A stretch of DNA of 64,000 bases from Candidatus Hydrogenedentota bacterium (GTDB taxonomy: Bacteria; Hydrogenedentota; Hydrogenedentia; Hydrogenedentales; JAEUWI01): assembly GCA_016791475.1 (NCBI GenBank), contig JAEUWI010000023.1, forward strand, positions 42,819 through 106,818, written 5' to 3'. Position 1 is the first letter of the stretch, and each line of letters opens with the position of its first letter. Position numbers and translations under genes: made by a program. The notes below the pieces were generated by a model. That model searched no databases. It was not told the DNA's origin and saw nothing but the letters and a program-made list of their open reading frames with translations. Shown here piece by piece: positions 26,970-37,391 of the stretch.

Positions 26970-27809
26970 CTACGCCTTCTTCTGGTAGAACACGGAGCGG
27001 AGATAGCGCTGGGGCTCGAACTCCGGACAGAGCCCGGTAATGGACTCCGTGGAGCCGATGATGAGTGCGCCATCCCGCGCCAGCGCCCGACCCAGATTCT
27101 GGAACAGCTTGATCTTGTCGGGCTCGGTAAAATAGATGGCCACATTGCGGCAGAATACGATGTCGAAGGGGGCGGTGGCGAGTACGGGCTCCAGCAGGTT
27201 GGCCCGGCGAAAGGTGGTGGTCGCGCGGAGCTCGTCCCGCACTTTCCATCGATCGCCCACGGGCTCAAAGTGCTTGTTGAGCTTGTCGGGACTCATGCCC
27301 CGATCGAGGTCGGAGCGCAGATAGTGGGCATAGCTCGCCTGAGCCACGGCGGCGTCGGAAATATCCAGCCCCAGGATCCGGATGTCATAGCCCCGGAAAT
27401 CTCCCAGCAATTCCTTCAGCACGATGACGGTGCTGTAGGCCTCCTGGCCCGTGGAGCAGGCCGCGCTGAGAATCCGAATGGGAATCGGCTTCAAATTGGC
27501 CTTCGTCCGCCGGTCTATCAGTTCCGGGAAGAGCTTGTGCTGCAGCAATTCGAAGGGCGAGGTATCGCGAAAGAACGACGTCTCGTTGGTGGTGATGGCG
27601 TCGATTACCTTGCGCTTCAGGGCTCCCGACGCGTCTCCTTTGACTTTATACATCAGCTCGGACCAGTTGGCCGCGCCGGTCTCGCGCATGAGCACGGAGA
27701 GGCGCGTCTCGATCAGATAGGCCTTGGAGCCATCCAGATAAATACCGCAAAGCTCCATGACGAAGCGGCTCCACGCGGCAAGTTCATCTTTCGTGAGTTG
27801 CACGGCCAT
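26970..27809 (-). CDS. cheR: CheR, chemoreceptor glutamate methyltransferase
   Basis: A 279-aa protein with the N-terminal CheR helical domain followed by the SAM-binding domain. TTNETSFFRD is the conserved CheR block near residue 75, ILSAACSTGQEAYS is SAM motif I, and DIVFCRNVAIYF is typical of the family. It should methylate glutamates on the chemoreceptors encoded upstream. The start overlaps the cheB stop by one base (TAATG), so the two antagonistic enzymes are coupled. It is the last gene of the cluster. Confidence 0.96.
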   Translation of the reverse strand: MAVQLTKDELAAWSRFVMELCGIYLDGSKAYLIETRLSVLMRETGAANWSELMYKVKGDASGALKRKVIDAITTNETSFFRDTSPFELLQHKLFPELIDRRTKANLKPIPIRILSAACSTGQEAYSTVIVLKELLGDFRGYDIRILGLDISDAAVAQASYAHYLRSDLDRGMSPDKLNKHFEPVGDRWKVRDELRATTTFRRANLLEPVLATAPFDIVFCRNVAIYFTEPDKIKLFQNLGRALARDGALIIGSTESITGLCPEFEPQRYLRSVFYQKKA

Positions 27810-28906
27810 TACGGAAGTCCTCCACGGACCAGCGACGTGATCTTGCCCGCGATGGCGTCCAGGGGCAGCACGACGTCGGTCACCCCGGCCTCCACGGCGG
27901 CCTTGGGCATGCCCCAGACCACGCTGCTCGATTCATCTTGCGCGATAACATGACAGCCGTGCCGCTTGAGCAGGCGAAGGCCCAGGGTGCCATCGCTCCC
28001 CATTCCCGTCAGGATGACCGCCATCGATCGCCCCGGAAAGTGCATGGCTGCGGAACGGAAAAGATAGTCCACCGCCGGTCGGCAGTTGTTCTCGGGGGGA
28101 TCATCGGTAATCTGGATGATCTTCCGACCATCCGGACCCGGTGCGAGGCGCATCTGGCGTCCCCCGGGCGCGATGTAGACCGTGTTCGGCTCCGCGATCT
28201 CCTCGTGCGTCGCTTCCCGCACGCGCAGGGCGCACTTCGCGTCCAGATTCTCCGCGAGGGACTGGGTGAAGAGGGGCGGCATATGCTGAACGATGAGTAC
28301 GGGAACGCCCAGGGTCGGCGGCAGCGCCGGCAGCAGCGTGGCCAGGGTATTGGGCCCACCCGTGGAAACGCCGATTAGCACTGCTTCCGGTTTCTGGGTC
28401 ACGGGAACACCTCGGGCCGGAACTGCGGTCACGGGGGCGGCGATGGCGGGCGCGGGCGGAGACGGCGGTGTTGTCGTGGTGTTGCCGCGCAGGATCCCGC
28501 GCACGCCCAGGCGGAGCGAAAGGGCCTTGACCCGGGGAGTGAGTTCCTGGCGCAGCGATTCTCGACTCTTCTCCGCGCCCGCCTCGTCGGGCTTGGTGAT
28601 AAAGTCGAACGCGCCGCGTTGCAGCGCCTGAAGCGTCAAGCGACCGCCGTGGAGCGTAAGCGCGCTCACCACGATCACGGCGGGCGCGCCCGGCACGCCT
28701 TTCAAGGCATCCAGCACGGCCAGCCCGTCCATTTCGGGCATCTCCATGTCCAGCGTCAGCAAATCGGGCTTCAGCTCCTGTACCTTCTGGAGGGCGATTT
28801 TTCCGTTCTGGGCGAGCCCCACCACCTCCACGCCAGGCAGGGAACCCAGCACCTGCTCCATTACGCGTCTAAAAAGTATGGCGTCATCCGCAACTACAAC
28901 TCTCAA
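27809..28906 (-). CDS. cheB: CheB, response-regulator methylesterase
   Basis: A 365-aa protein. The receiver domain has the acidic pair ADD (6-8) and phosphoacceptor Asp53 in LLTLDMEMPEMDG. A proline/alanine-rich linker (about 150-180) leads to the methylesterase domain with IGVSTGGPNTL (catalytic Ser), IVQHMPP (His) and TGMGSDGTLG (Asp). It removes methyl groups or deamidates glutamines on chemoreceptors when phosphorylated by CheA. TTG 28906 was chosen because it gives the standard RVVVADDA start with GGGAG 9 bases upstream; TTG 28930 is the alternative. Confidence 0.95.
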   Translation of the reverse strand: MRVVVADDAILFRRVMEQVLGSLPGVEVVGLAQNGKIALQKVQELKPDLLTLDMEMPEMDGLAVLDALKGVPGAPAVIVVSALTLHGGRLTLQALQRGAFDFITKPDEAGAEKSRESLRQELTPRVKALSLRLGVRGILRGNTTTTPPSPPAPAIAAPVTAVPARGVPVTQKPEAVLIGVSTGGPNTLATLLPALPPTLGVPVLIVQHMPPLFTQSLAENLDAKCALRVREATHEEIAEPNTVYIAPGGRQMRLAPGPDGRKIIQITDDPPENNCRPAVDYLFRSAAMHFPGRSMAVILTGMGSDGTLGLRLLKRHGCHVIAQDESSSVVWGMPKAAVEAGVTDVVLPLDAIAGKITSLVRGGLP

Positions 28907-29004
28907 TTCAATCCACTCCCGCAGTATCAACGGCGCCCGGCCCGCCGGACCCCCGCATCGATCACAACTTCAAACTGGCGTGGCGCATCACGCGCCGCTC
29001 CCCC

Positions 29005-29463
29005 TCACACGGGCGACTCCTCCCAGCGGAACAAGGTCGCGGGATCCAGCACCGCAGTGAGACGGTCGTTCTCCCGCCACACACCGAGTAAGCGACCGCG
29101 CAACACGGGATCGAGGCTGGCCGGCGGCGCGCTCAGGCCCTGCTCCTCAATAGAGAGCGCATCGGTAACCGCCTCCACCAGAAAACCAAAGGACTCTCCC
29201 TGATTCTCCATGATCAAGAGGCGGCTGTCCGGCCCGATGGCCACGCTGCCCAGCCCGAGGTGGGCCGCCATGTCGATCACCGTCACGATCCGGCCGCGCA
29301 GATTGCGGATTCCCACCACATCGCGCGGCGCGCCGTGGACGTGGGTGAGCTCCCCCACCTTCACCACTTCGAGCACCAGCCGCGCATCCACGCCAAAAGA
29401 CGCATCGCTCACCGAAAAACCGGTGATCAACATGCCATCCCCATTTTCGCCATCGTATTCCAT
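29005..29463 (-). CDS. cheW: CheW coupling protein
   Basis: A 152-aa single CheW domain. VLEVVKVGELTHVHGAPRDV and GIRNLRGRIVTVIDM are the canonical CheW strands that link receptors to CheA. ATG 29463 was chosen, with AGGAAAAGG just upstream; the open frame extends further only into non-coding sequence and the receptor gene. It lies between the receptors and cheB. Confidence 0.93.
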   Translation of the reverse strand: MEYDGENGDGMLITGFSVSDASFGVDARLVLEVVKVGELTHVHGAPRDVVGIRNLRGRIVTVIDMAAHLGLGSVAIGPDSRLLIMENQGESFGFLVEAVTDALSIEEQGLSAPPASLDPVLRGRLLGVWRENDRLTAVLDPATLFRWEESPV

Positions 29464-29524
29464 GGTTTGCCTTTTCCTTTCTCCAGGCGACTTACAGGCC
29501 CCGTGCGGGACCCAATCGCCGATC

Positions 29525-31573
29525 TTATACCTTGAACTGGCCCGCGAGTGCGCGGAGTTCGGCGGCCACTTCGGAAAGTCCGGAGGCGCTCGCCTGGACC
29601 TGCTCGCCACCCGCCCGTATCTCCACCGCCACCTGACTCACGCCGGCAATGTCTTCCGCCATGAGCCGCGACACGGACGCCGTCTGGCCCACGCGTTCGT
29701 TGGCCTCCTGTACACCGGCCGAGGCCTGCGAAATGTTTCCCGCCACATCCTTCGTCACGACGGCCTGCTCTTCTATCGCCGCCGCAATTCCATTAACCAG
29801 ATTGCCCACTTCGGCGATGACCGCCGTGATTCGCTCGATGTCGGCAATGGCCGTGCCCGACGCACCCTGGACACCGTCTATTTTGCCTTTGATGTCTTCC
29901 GTCGCCTGCGAGGTCTGCCGGGCAAGCTCTTTGATCTCGTTGGCCACGACGGCAAAGCCCTTGCCCGCCGCGCCCGCGCGCGCGGCCTCGATGGTCGCGT
30001 TGAGGGCCAGGAGATTGGTCTGGGAGGAAATCTCCGTGATCGTCTCCGTGACTTTGCCTATTTCCTGGGCGGCACGCCCGAGTTCCTGCATCATCCGGGA
30101 GACCGTGGCCGCCTGCTGGGCCGCGTCGAGACTGATTGATCGGGCGCGCTCCGCGTTGGATGCGATCTCGCCGACCGTGGCGCTCATCTGCTCCGTGGCC
30201 CCGGCCACCGACGTCAGATTGGTCGCGGCCTCCTCCATGCTCGCCGCCACCGAGAGGGTATTGGCGCTGGCCTCCTCGGCCGCCGCCGCCACCGTCGCCG
30301 TCCGATCGGAAAGGAGACGCACACTGTGCGATGTTTGCTCGCTGACCACGGACAATTCCGAGGCCGACGATGCGACGGCGTGGGTCATGGACGCCATCTT
30401 CCCGACGATACCCTGAAGCTTTTCGACGAAGCTGTCGAAGTGAGAGGCCAGCTCACCGATCTCGTCGCGGCTCGAAAGATTGAGCCGCCTCGTCAGATCC
30501 CCCTCACCCTGAGCAATGTCCTTCAGCAATTCGGCCACATTGCGAATCGGTCGCGTGATGCCCCGGCTGATCACGACGGCCAGTCCGATGGCCGCGGAAA
30601 CGCCAATCAATAGAATTACGAGGGCGAAGAGGCCGCTGGAGCGCAGCGACGCGATGCGGATCTCGAGGAGCCTGTCCAGTTCCGCGACGGCCACGTCCCA
30701 ACCGCGAAAATTCTGCTCGAGCGCCTTCTCGCAAAGCTCCGAGAAGACTTCGGCACTCGTATCCCCTCGGCCGTCGGCGCGGGCCTCCAGGGCCTCCGCC
30801 AGGGCCAGGGCGGGATCCACAGCGCCTGAAAGTGCCGTGGGCAGGTTCGTGGCCAGGGTCTCGCTCACCCCATTCGCGCCGGCATCCTCATTCAGCGCCG
30901 TGTCCATGTCGGCCAGAATCCGGGCGATATCCGCTTCGCGCAGCATGGCCGCCTGGACGGCGAGGGCAATCCGCTGTTCCTGGGTGAGCTCCACGGCCTC
31001 AAAGAGCGCGCGCATGTCCACTCCGATCCGCGCGATGCGCTCCTGCATCTGGGGCATGGCGATGAGGGTAACGTCCATCAGATAGTAACTGTCGAGATCC
31101 GGATCCAGAATGAGATTGGAGGTATCGCCCGCGTGGGTGATCATCGTCCGCAGATCGGCAACGAGCCCGGCGAGTTGTTCCGGGGTCATGCCGTCGCCCG
31201 CCCCTTTGATCTGGTCCCATTTTGCGGCGACCGCCGCCGCGCTCGCGTGCTGGCGCTTGCGCTGGGCCAGCCCCTCGGGCGTGAAATCGAGCGCCTCGCC
31301 CAACTCGCCATCCACGGCGATCAGGTTGGTAAAGGCACCGTCGATGTCGCCCGCAATCCTTGCGGATTTTTCTCCATGTACTCGGGCCAGGCTGAGTTTG
31401 AGCACGGGCTCGAGCACGCCCTCAAGCGCCCGTTGATAGGCGTTCCCCAGCAGTTCCTGGCGCGCGAAGGCTATGTCCTTGTTGATGCCCGTAACCATGA
31501 AGTAGAGCAACGCGATGATCAACGGAAAGGTTGCAACGGCGATCATCAGTAAACTTCGGTACGCGAGCTTCAT
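29525..31573 (-). CDS. methyl-accepting chemotaxis protein 1
   Basis: A 682-aa receptor. TM1 is near residues 8-27 and a large extracytoplasmic helical sensor spans to about 320. It includes [12 protein letters not shown], a motif found in one common class of helical-bundle sensors. TM2 is near 325-345, then HAMP and a signalling domain with the conserved tip [20 protein letters not shown]. No CheR/CheB-tethering pentapeptide ends the protein (it ends LAGQFKV). ATG 31573 was chosen because GGAAAAAA precedes it; an in-frame ATG at 31591 adds six residues. Its signalling domain is very similar to that of the next receptor. Confidence 0.93.
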   Translation of the reverse strand: MKLAYRSLLMIAVATFPLIIALLYFMVTGINKDIAFARQELLGNAYQRALEGVLEPVLKLSLARVHGEKSARIAGDIDGAFTNLIAVDGELGEALDFTPEGLAQRKRQHASAAAVAAKWDQIKGAGDGMTPEQLAGLVADLRTMITHAGDTSNLILDPDLDSYYLMDVTLIAMPQMQERIARIGVDMRALFEAVELTQEQRIALAVQAAMLREADIARILADMDTALNEDAGANGVSETLATNLPTALSGAVDPALALAEALEARADGRGDTSAEVFSELCEKALEQNFRGWDVAVAELDRLLEIRIASLRSSGLFALVILLIGVSAAIGLAVVISRGITRPIRNVAELLKDIAQGEGDLTRRLNLSSRDEIGELASHFDSFVEKLQGIVGKMASMTHAVASSASELSVVSEQTSHSVRLLSDRTATVAAAAEEASANTLSVAASMEEAATNLTSVAGATEQMSATVGEIASNAERARSISLDAAQQAATVSRMMQELGRAAQEIGKVTETITEISSQTNLLALNATIEAARAGAAGKGFAVVANEIKELARQTSQATEDIKGKIDGVQGASGTAIADIERITAVIAEVGNLVNGIAAAIEEQAVVTKDVAGNISQASAGVQEANERVGQTASVSRLMAEDIAGVSQVAVEIRAGGEQVQASASGLSEVAAELRALAGQFKV

Positions 31574-31759
31574 TGAGTTTTTTCCTTCCATTTAGACACT
31601 TAAGTACGTTTCAGCGACACAGTCCCGACGATCTCCTCCACACGCGGTGTGGTGTACAGGGTTCGCGCCATGGCTGCCACATGGCGAAAACCTACCCCTC
31701 CGGAGCCGCCGGGACGGCCGCCTCCCAGCAGACCGACCCGGCGTTCACCGAATTCAACT

Positions 31760-33820
31760 TCAGACTTTGAACTGGCCCACGAGGGCATTCAACTGGGCCG
31801 CCGCTTCGGAAAGACCCGCCGCGCTGGACTGGACCTGCTCCCCGCCCGCGCGAATTTCCGCAGCGGCGCCGCTGACGCCTGCGATATCCTCCGCAATCAT
31901 CTTGGACACCGAGGCGGTCTGACCCACCCGCTCGTTGGCCTCCTGTACGCCCGCGGAGGCCTGGGCGATGTTGCCCGCCACGTCTTTCGTGACCACGGCC
32001 TGCTCTTCAATCGCCGCCGCGATGCCGGACACCAGGTGGCCAACCTCGCCGATGACGCCCGTGATCTTCTCGATATCCGAGATTGCGCTGCCCGACGAAC
32101 CCTGGACGCCCGCAATCTTCGCCTTGATGTCCTCCGTCGCCAGCGCCGTCTGGCGGGCCAGATCCTTGATCTCGTTGGCCACCACGGCAAAGCCCTTGCC
32201 CGCGGCACCGGCACGGGCCGCCTCGATCGTGGCATTTAGCGCAAGGAGATTGGTCTGGGACGAGATATCCGTAATCGTCTCAGTGACCTTGCCGATCTCC
32301 TGGGCGGCCAGGCCAAGTTCCTGCATCATGGCGGAAACGGAGGCCGCCTGCTGACCCGCCTCGTTGCTGATCATGCGCGCGCGCTCGGAATTGGACGCGA
32401 TCTCGCCGATGGTCGCGCTCATCTCTTCGGTCGCGCTGGCCACGGAACTCAGGTTGATGGAAGCCTCTTCCATGCTCGCCGCCACCGAAAGGGTGTTGGC
32501 GCTCGCCTCTTCCGCGGCGGCCGCCACGGTGGAGGTCTTGTTGGAAAGCACCTGCACATTGCCGGCGGTCTGTTCGCTCACCGCCGACAACTGGGTGGCG
32601 GAGGCCGCGACTGCGTACGCGTTGTTCGCCATCTGTCCGACGATGCCCTGAAGCTTTTCAACGAAGTTGTTGAAATACTTCGCCATCTCACCGATCTCGT
32701 CGTTGTTCGGCGTGATGAGGCGCTTCGTCAAGTCGCCTTCGCCTTCGGAAATATCCTTCAGCATGACGGCGGCGTTCGTGATCGGCAACGTCACCGAGCG
32801 GCTGACGACCAGGCCCAGCACGATCGCTATCAGCACGCCGAGAACCAGGGCCGTGAGGCTGACCATTTCGAGGATCTCGGCTCGATTTCGAGCGCCATCC
32901 GCCTGTGCATCGGCGACTTCGAAATTGATTCTCAACAACTCGTCCATACCCGTTTCCACGGCGGGCGAAACGCTGTCCACCACCTCCATCGCCGCCGCCA
33001 TATCGGCAAGCAAAACGTTGGCCTCGTCCACCTTGGCGATGATCCCGTCGAATTTTGCAAGGGTCTCGCCGATGGAGGTGCGCAGGTCTCCCTGAAGCAG
33101 GGAGCGGGCGCCCTCGGCATCACCCTGGGTCGCCAAAGCCTTCACCTGGCGGACAAGTTCATGGGTCTTGTCGTGGCTGGGCTTGATGGATTCCACGAGC
33201 GCCGCGAGATCGGCATTCGTGGTGCTGAACTCGGGCAGCCATTTTCCCAGGCCGCACACCGTGGGGTCGTCGCCCCCTTCCATCGTGGCGCTGCCGTCGA
33301 TCAATTCGAGCAGGTCCATCTGCAATTTGAAATGGGCGCCCCGGAACTTCTCCAGATCGCGCTGCACCAGGGCGGGATTCATGACATCAAAGGCGGCAAA
33401 TTTCCGCTCCGCCGCGATATAGTCCGTATGCGCCTTCCACCACGAATCCCAGGCGGGGACAAACTTTTTCCACTCCGCAGCCTCCTCAACCGTTTGGGGG
33501 AGGGGCTCGTATAGCGTTCGCCCGGCGGAAATCCTGGTTTCCGCCTCTTTCATCGCCGCGTGAAACTCTTCACGACCGGCCGGATCGGTAAGGCTGTTGC
33601 CCAGAGCCTCTTTGACGATATCGATGGTAAGGCGCCCGCGCTCCATCTCCGCCAGGCCCGTGATACTGGGCAGCCGTACGTCGGCGATTTCCGTAAGCAC
33701 GCTCCGATTTTCCCACCCCTCATACCACGCGATTCCGCCCAGTACGAGACTGACCAGTACCAAGATGCCGAAGGACCCCAATAGTTTCTTTTTGATTGTC
33801 AGGTTTTTAAGGTTCAGCAT
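31760..33820 (-). CDS. methyl-accepting chemotaxis protein 2 with CZB-like periplasmic sensor
   Basis: A 686-aa receptor. TM1 is at residues 11-32 and the sensor spans about 33-340. In it, His163, CGLGKW (Cys189) and HDKTH (His216, His220) follow the 3-His/1-Cys pattern of chemoreceptor zinc-binding (CZB) domains, here apparently extracytoplasmic. TM2 near 345-365 is followed by HAMP and a signalling domain ([20 protein letters not shown]). ATG 33820 was chosen because GAGGAGG lies just upstream; the longer frame to 33877 has no support. Zinc or redox sensing is inferred from the ligand pattern. Confidence 0.92.
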   Translation of the reverse strand: MLNLKNLTIKKKLLGSFGILVLVSLVLGGIAWYEGWENRSVLTEIADVRLPSITGLAEMERGRLTIDIVKEALGNSLTDPAGREEFHAAMKEAETRISAGRTLYEPLPQTVEEAAEWKKFVPAWDSWWKAHTDYIAAERKFAAFDVMNPALVQRDLEKFRGAHFKLQMDLLELIDGSATMEGGDDPTVCGLGKWLPEFSTTNADLAALVESIKPSHDKTHELVRQVKALATQGDAEGARSLLQGDLRTSIGETLAKFDGIIAKVDEANVLLADMAAAMEVVDSVSPAVETGMDELLRINFEVADAQADGARNRAEILEMVSLTALVLGVLIAIVLGLVVSRSVTLPITNAAVMLKDISEGEGDLTKRLITPNNDEIGEMAKYFNNFVEKLQGIVGQMANNAYAVAASATQLSAVSEQTAGNVQVLSNKTSTVAAAAEEASANTLSVAASMEEASINLSSVASATEEMSATIGEIASNSERARMISNEAGQQAASVSAMMQELGLAAQEIGKVTETITDISSQTNLLALNATIEAARAGAAGKGFAVVANEIKDLARQTALATEDIKAKIAGVQGSSGSAISDIEKITGVIGEVGHLVSGIAAAIEEQAVVTKDVAGNIAQASAGVQEANERVGQTASVSKMIAEDIAGVSGAAAEIRAGGEQVQSSAAGLSEAAAQLNALVGQFKV

Positions 33821-33901
33821 GGCCGCTCCTCCTCTCAAGTTATAAGCATCACACGTCACTCGGCACCCGCACATCACTCGGGCGCGCCGGAGCGCTCGTG
33901 C

Positions 33902-36900
33902 CTATTTCGTTTTCAGTTTTCGTTGCTGGGTCATAAAGTGGTGGACGCGCGAAAGGAGCGTCTCCCGATCGAGCTTCACCTGATATTCCGTGATGCCCGC
34001 TGCGATGCCCCGGGCGGCGTCCTCTTCGCCCGCGAGCGAGGACACGGCGATTATGGGCAGACCCGCGGTGCGGGCATCGCTCCGAATACGCGTGGCGAGT
34101 CCCAGCCCGGTCAGGCGCGGCATTTCAATATCGGAAACAACCAGGGTGACACTGTCCAGATTCTCCATCAGGAGTTCCCAGGCGGCCTCGCCGTCGGGCG
34201 CATCGAGCACGGTGAGTCCGTCCTCCTCCAGATAGCGCTTCACCTGCGCCCGGAAGAAGTCGGAATCTTCCGCCAGCAGAATGGTCTCCCCCCGTTCCAC
34301 AGCCGCCGCGACGGATTTCGCACGGGTCGACCGGGACTGATCGCCCCATTCGGGGTGGAGCACGTCGATCAGTTCGTGGAGATCGGCCACGAAGGTGGTT
34401 TTGCCGTTGATGATGGCCGAGCCCGCGATGCCGGTCTGGCGGTGCGTGCTCTGGTCAATGTTTACGCGGGTCTCGATCACATCCACCGGCATGGTGCCCA
34501 TCAGGCCAATCTCGCGGCCGTGGACACTCGAAACGAAGACGACCGGGTCGGCCATTTCGTCCAGTGAGGTGAAACTCGCGGCGTCGGAGAGGCTGACCAG
34601 AGGAAGCGATCCGCCGCGGTACTGCATGGTGCGGTGGCGTCCCAGACGTTCGATCTGGTCGTGCTGTATGCGCTCGATGCGCTGGACCACATCCAGGGGC
34701 AGGGCGCAGGACTCGCTGGGGCCGTTCTGGAAAAGCAGGAACGAATGTACGTCCTGCATACGCTGTGATTCCGCCTCGGCCTGAAGCTCCGTGGCCCGGG
34801 CCGTGCCCGACACCGAGGCCAGATCGGCCTTGGCCGCTATTCCCGATGCGTCGAGGATGAGCGCAACGGCGCCGTCGCCCAGAATGGTGGCCCCGGAATA
34901 TTCCCGGAGCGCCTTGAAGCGCCGTCCCAGGGGCTTAACCACCACTTCTTCCGTGGCGTGGAAGGAACCCACCACCAGACCGAAGGTCAGGGTGCCGGTA
35001 TTGAGCACGGCAATTTCCAGGGCCGAAGCGCGGGAGCGGCGCCGGCCCTTTTCACTTCGGGGGCGCAGGCTCTCAGGAGTCTCCGAGGTCTCGGGCCTGT
35101 CGTCGCGCTCGCCGTAGATGGGCGATCGACGATCCGCCAGACGCGAGCGGCGGTCAAATTCCGCCCGTTCGGTGACTGGATCCACATAGGTGGGCACCGT
35201 GCCGATGACTTCGGAAAGGCGCGCCAGGGGGATCATGCGTTCGCGCAGGAGGAGCACTTCGGCATCGCCCACGATCTCGATGCGCTCCTGTACTTCCTCC
35301 GCACGGAGGCGCAAGAGTTCCTCGATATTCGCCTGGGGAATGGCGAAGCGCTCTTCATCCAGGGAAACCAGCAGGGACGGAATGATGGCCAGGGTCAGCG
35401 GCAGCTTGATGCGGAACGTGGATCCCTTGCCGGGGACGGAGTCGATCTCCACCTGCCCGCCGAGGCGATCCAGATTGGTTTTTACCACGTCCATGCCCAC
35501 GCCGCGGCCCGACACATCGGAAATGACCTGGGCGGTGGAAAGGCCGGGAAGGAAGATGAGGGCCTGCTTGTCCTGGGAAGACATACCCTGAACTTTCTCG
35601 GCCGAGATAAGCCCCTTGCGCATGGCGGATTCCGCTATCGCATCCGGGTGAAGACCTTTGCCGTCGTCGGATATCTCCACCACCACCTGTCCGGCCTCGT
35701 GGCGCGCGTCGATGCGAACGGTGCCCGCGGCTTTCTTGCCGGCGGCCGCGCGCTCCGCGGCCCCTTCAATCCCGTGGTCCACCGCGTTGCGCACCATATG
35801 CGTGAGGGGATCGGAGAGCCCCTCCAGCATGGTCTTGTCGAGGGCCACGTCTTTCCCCAGGATTTCCAGATCGATCTCCTTCCCCAATGAGCGGGAGAGA
35901 TCCCGGACGACCCGTGGAAACTTTGAAAAGACATTGCCGATCGGCTGGAGCCGGGTCTGCATGATCACGTCCTGCAGTTCCGAGGTCACCTGATTAATCC
36001 GCTGGTCCGCGGACGAAAGCATTTGCTGATCGTTGTTGGAGACCGCCGCGCGGAGCTGGTTGCGGCTGAGCACCAGTTCGCCCGCCAGGTTCATCAGCGC
36101 CTCAAGCAGGGTGACGTTGATGCGAAGGGTCTCGTCGGAGGCTCCACTCTGCGCGGAGGCCGCTTCGGCACCGCGCGGGGCGGGTGCGGCGGGTGCGGCG
36201 GCGACGACCGGGGCGGGTGGAGCGGGAACAGCGACCACCGGGGCGGCCTCGGGCTCGGGGGCCGCGTGAACGATGGGCGCGGGGGCGGCCACCGCCGGCG
36301 CGATGGGCGCGCGGGGATCGAGGAGCAGATGGATGCGCGACTCTTCGATGGTGTCAAAGAGACCGCCGGCCATATCGGGCTCAAGCACGGTGGCGACCAC
36401 GAGGCGAAGGGGGACGCGATTGCCCACGACCCCGTCCAGATTACCCACGGCATCGAAATCCACGGCGCAGTCCAGCACGTCGCCCACGACGGTCAGCGTG
36501 TTGAAGACAGACAGGACCGTTTGCCCTTTTTCTTCAATATCGTGGATCAGGTCACAATCCACCCAGTAAATGTAGAGACCCGCCGCACGGGCGCGATCCA
36601 CGTCGATTTGCGGCAGCGTAATTTTGCCGCTGGCGCAGGGCGCGGGCAGATCGACAAAGCTCGTGAGCGAAGCCTTCTGGTCCGGCGGGAGATAGGACGA
36701 GGCCAGCCCGGTCAGGGCCACCAGCAGGTCGCCGATATCGGCCTGGTCGCTGGTTTCGGTGCTGTTGATGAGCTCCCGGAGCTTGTCGAAGGCCGCGAGG
36801 AGGATGTTGGTCACCTCGGAGTTCGGCGCCATCTTTCGCGACCGGATCATATCCAGCACGGTTTCCGCCTTGTGCGAAAGCTCCTTCACGTTGTTCAGCC

Positions 36901-37069
36901 CGAAGAAACCACTCCCCCCTTTGATGGAGTGGGCCGCGCGGAAGACCTTGTTGACGAGGGGTTCGTCAATATCGGCCCCGCCTTCTTCCAGCGCCAACAG
37001 ATCCGTCTCGATGGTCACCAGATGCTCGCGGCATTCATTGATGAATTCCTTCAGCAGATCGTCATCCAT
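33902..37069 (-). CDS. cheA: CheA-REC hybrid histidine kinase
   Basis: A 1055-aa protein. The N-terminal HPt domain has the phosphorylatable histidine in AAHSIKGGSGF (His47). An Ala/Pro-rich linker (about 265-310) precedes the dimerisation domain. HATPase motifs are HMVRNAVDHGIE (N box), ISDDGKGL (G1) and GRGVGMDVVKTN (G2). A regulatory region with two CheW-like segments follows. A receiver domain (about 928-1050) ends the protein, with acidic pair AEDSD and phosphoacceptor Asp980 in VVSDIEMP. The built-in receiver may act as a phosphate sink or output in place of CheY, which is not encoded nearby. Its start overlaps the STAS gene by 8 bases. Confidence 0.95.
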   Translation of the reverse strand: MDDDLLKEFINECREHLVTIETDLLALEEGGADIDEPLVNKVFRAAHSIKGGSGFFGLNNVKELSHKAETVLDMIRSRKMAPNSEVTNILLAAFDKLRELINSTETSDQADIGDLLVALTGLASSYLPPDQKASLTSFVDLPAPCASGKITLPQIDVDRARAAGLYIYWVDCDLIHDIEEKGQTVLSVFNTLTVVGDVLDCAVDFDAVGNLDGVVGNRVPLRLVVATVLEPDMAGGLFDTIEESRIHLLLDPRAPIAPAVAAPAPIVHAAPEPEAAPVVAVPAPPAPVVAAAPAAPAPRGAEAASAQSGASDETLRINVTLLEALMNLAGELVLSRNQLRAAVSNNDQQMLSSADQRINQVTSELQDVIMQTRLQPIGNVFSKFPRVVRDLSRSLGKEIDLEILGKDVALDKTMLEGLSDPLTHMVRNAVDHGIEGAAERAAAGKKAAGTVRIDARHEAGQVVVEISDDGKGLHPDAIAESAMRKGLISAEKVQGMSSQDKQALIFLPGLSTAQVISDVSGRGVGMDVVKTNLDRLGGQVEIDSVPGKGSTFRIKLPLTLAIIPSLLVSLDEERFAIPQANIEELLRLRAEEVQERIEIVGDAEVLLLRERMIPLARLSEVIGTVPTYVDPVTERAEFDRRSRLADRRSPIYGERDDRPETSETPESLRPRSEKGRRRSRASALEIAVLNTGTLTFGLVVGSFHATEEVVVKPLGRRFKALREYSGATILGDGAVALILDASGIAAKADLASVSGTARATELQAEAESQRMQDVHSFLLFQNGPSESCALPLDVVQRIERIQHDQIERLGRHRTMQYRGGSLPLVSLSDAASFTSLDEMADPVVFVSSVHGREIGLMGTMPVDVIETRVNIDQSTHRQTGIAGSAIINGKTTFVADLHELIDVLHPEWGDQSRSTRAKSVAAAVERGETILLAEDSDFFRAQVKRYLEEDGLTVLDAPDGEAAWELLMENLDSVTLVVSDIEMPRLTGLGLATRIRSDARTAGLPIIAVSSLAGEEDAARGIAAGITEYQVKLDRETLLSRVHHFMTQQRKLKTK

Positions 37070-37391
37070 TCTTCGTCTCCCCGGCCGCCGTAACCCGCAG
37101 GCGATCCACCAGGCGCATGCTGCGCAGCAGGCCGTAAATATCCGGTCCGGCGTTGACTATCTGGAGCGTGCCCTGAACCGCACCGAGACTGTTGTGCGTC
37201 GCGATAAGCAATCCGATGCCCGTGGAATCAATGTGGGTGGTGGCGGCCATGTCCACCACGAATTCCGACGCCCCGGCGGCAACTTCGCCTTTGATCGCCG
37301 CTTGCAACTCCGGCACCTCCGTTGCGGTCAGTTTCCCATCCAGGACGACGCGCGCCCTGGGGCCCTCTCGAAGTATTTCGCACACGCTCAT
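37062..37391 (-). CDS. STAS-domain anti-sigma-factor antagonist-like protein
   Basis: A 109-aa STAS protein. THIDSTGIGLL carries the conserved serine (Ser56) that a partner kinase phosphorylates in SpoIIAA/RsbV-type switches. ATG 37391 overlaps the stop of the upstream ATPase gene in ATGA, and GAGGG precedes it. Its 3' end overlaps cheA. With its two upstream neighbours it makes a complete partner-switching set: phosphatase, kinase/anti-sigma and antagonist. Confidence 0.92.
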   Translation of the reverse strand: MSVCEILREGPRARVVLDGKLTATEVPELQAAIKGEVAAGASEFVVDMAATTHIDSTGIGLLIATHNSLGAVQGTLQIVNAGPDIYGLLRSMRLVDRLRVTAAGETKNG

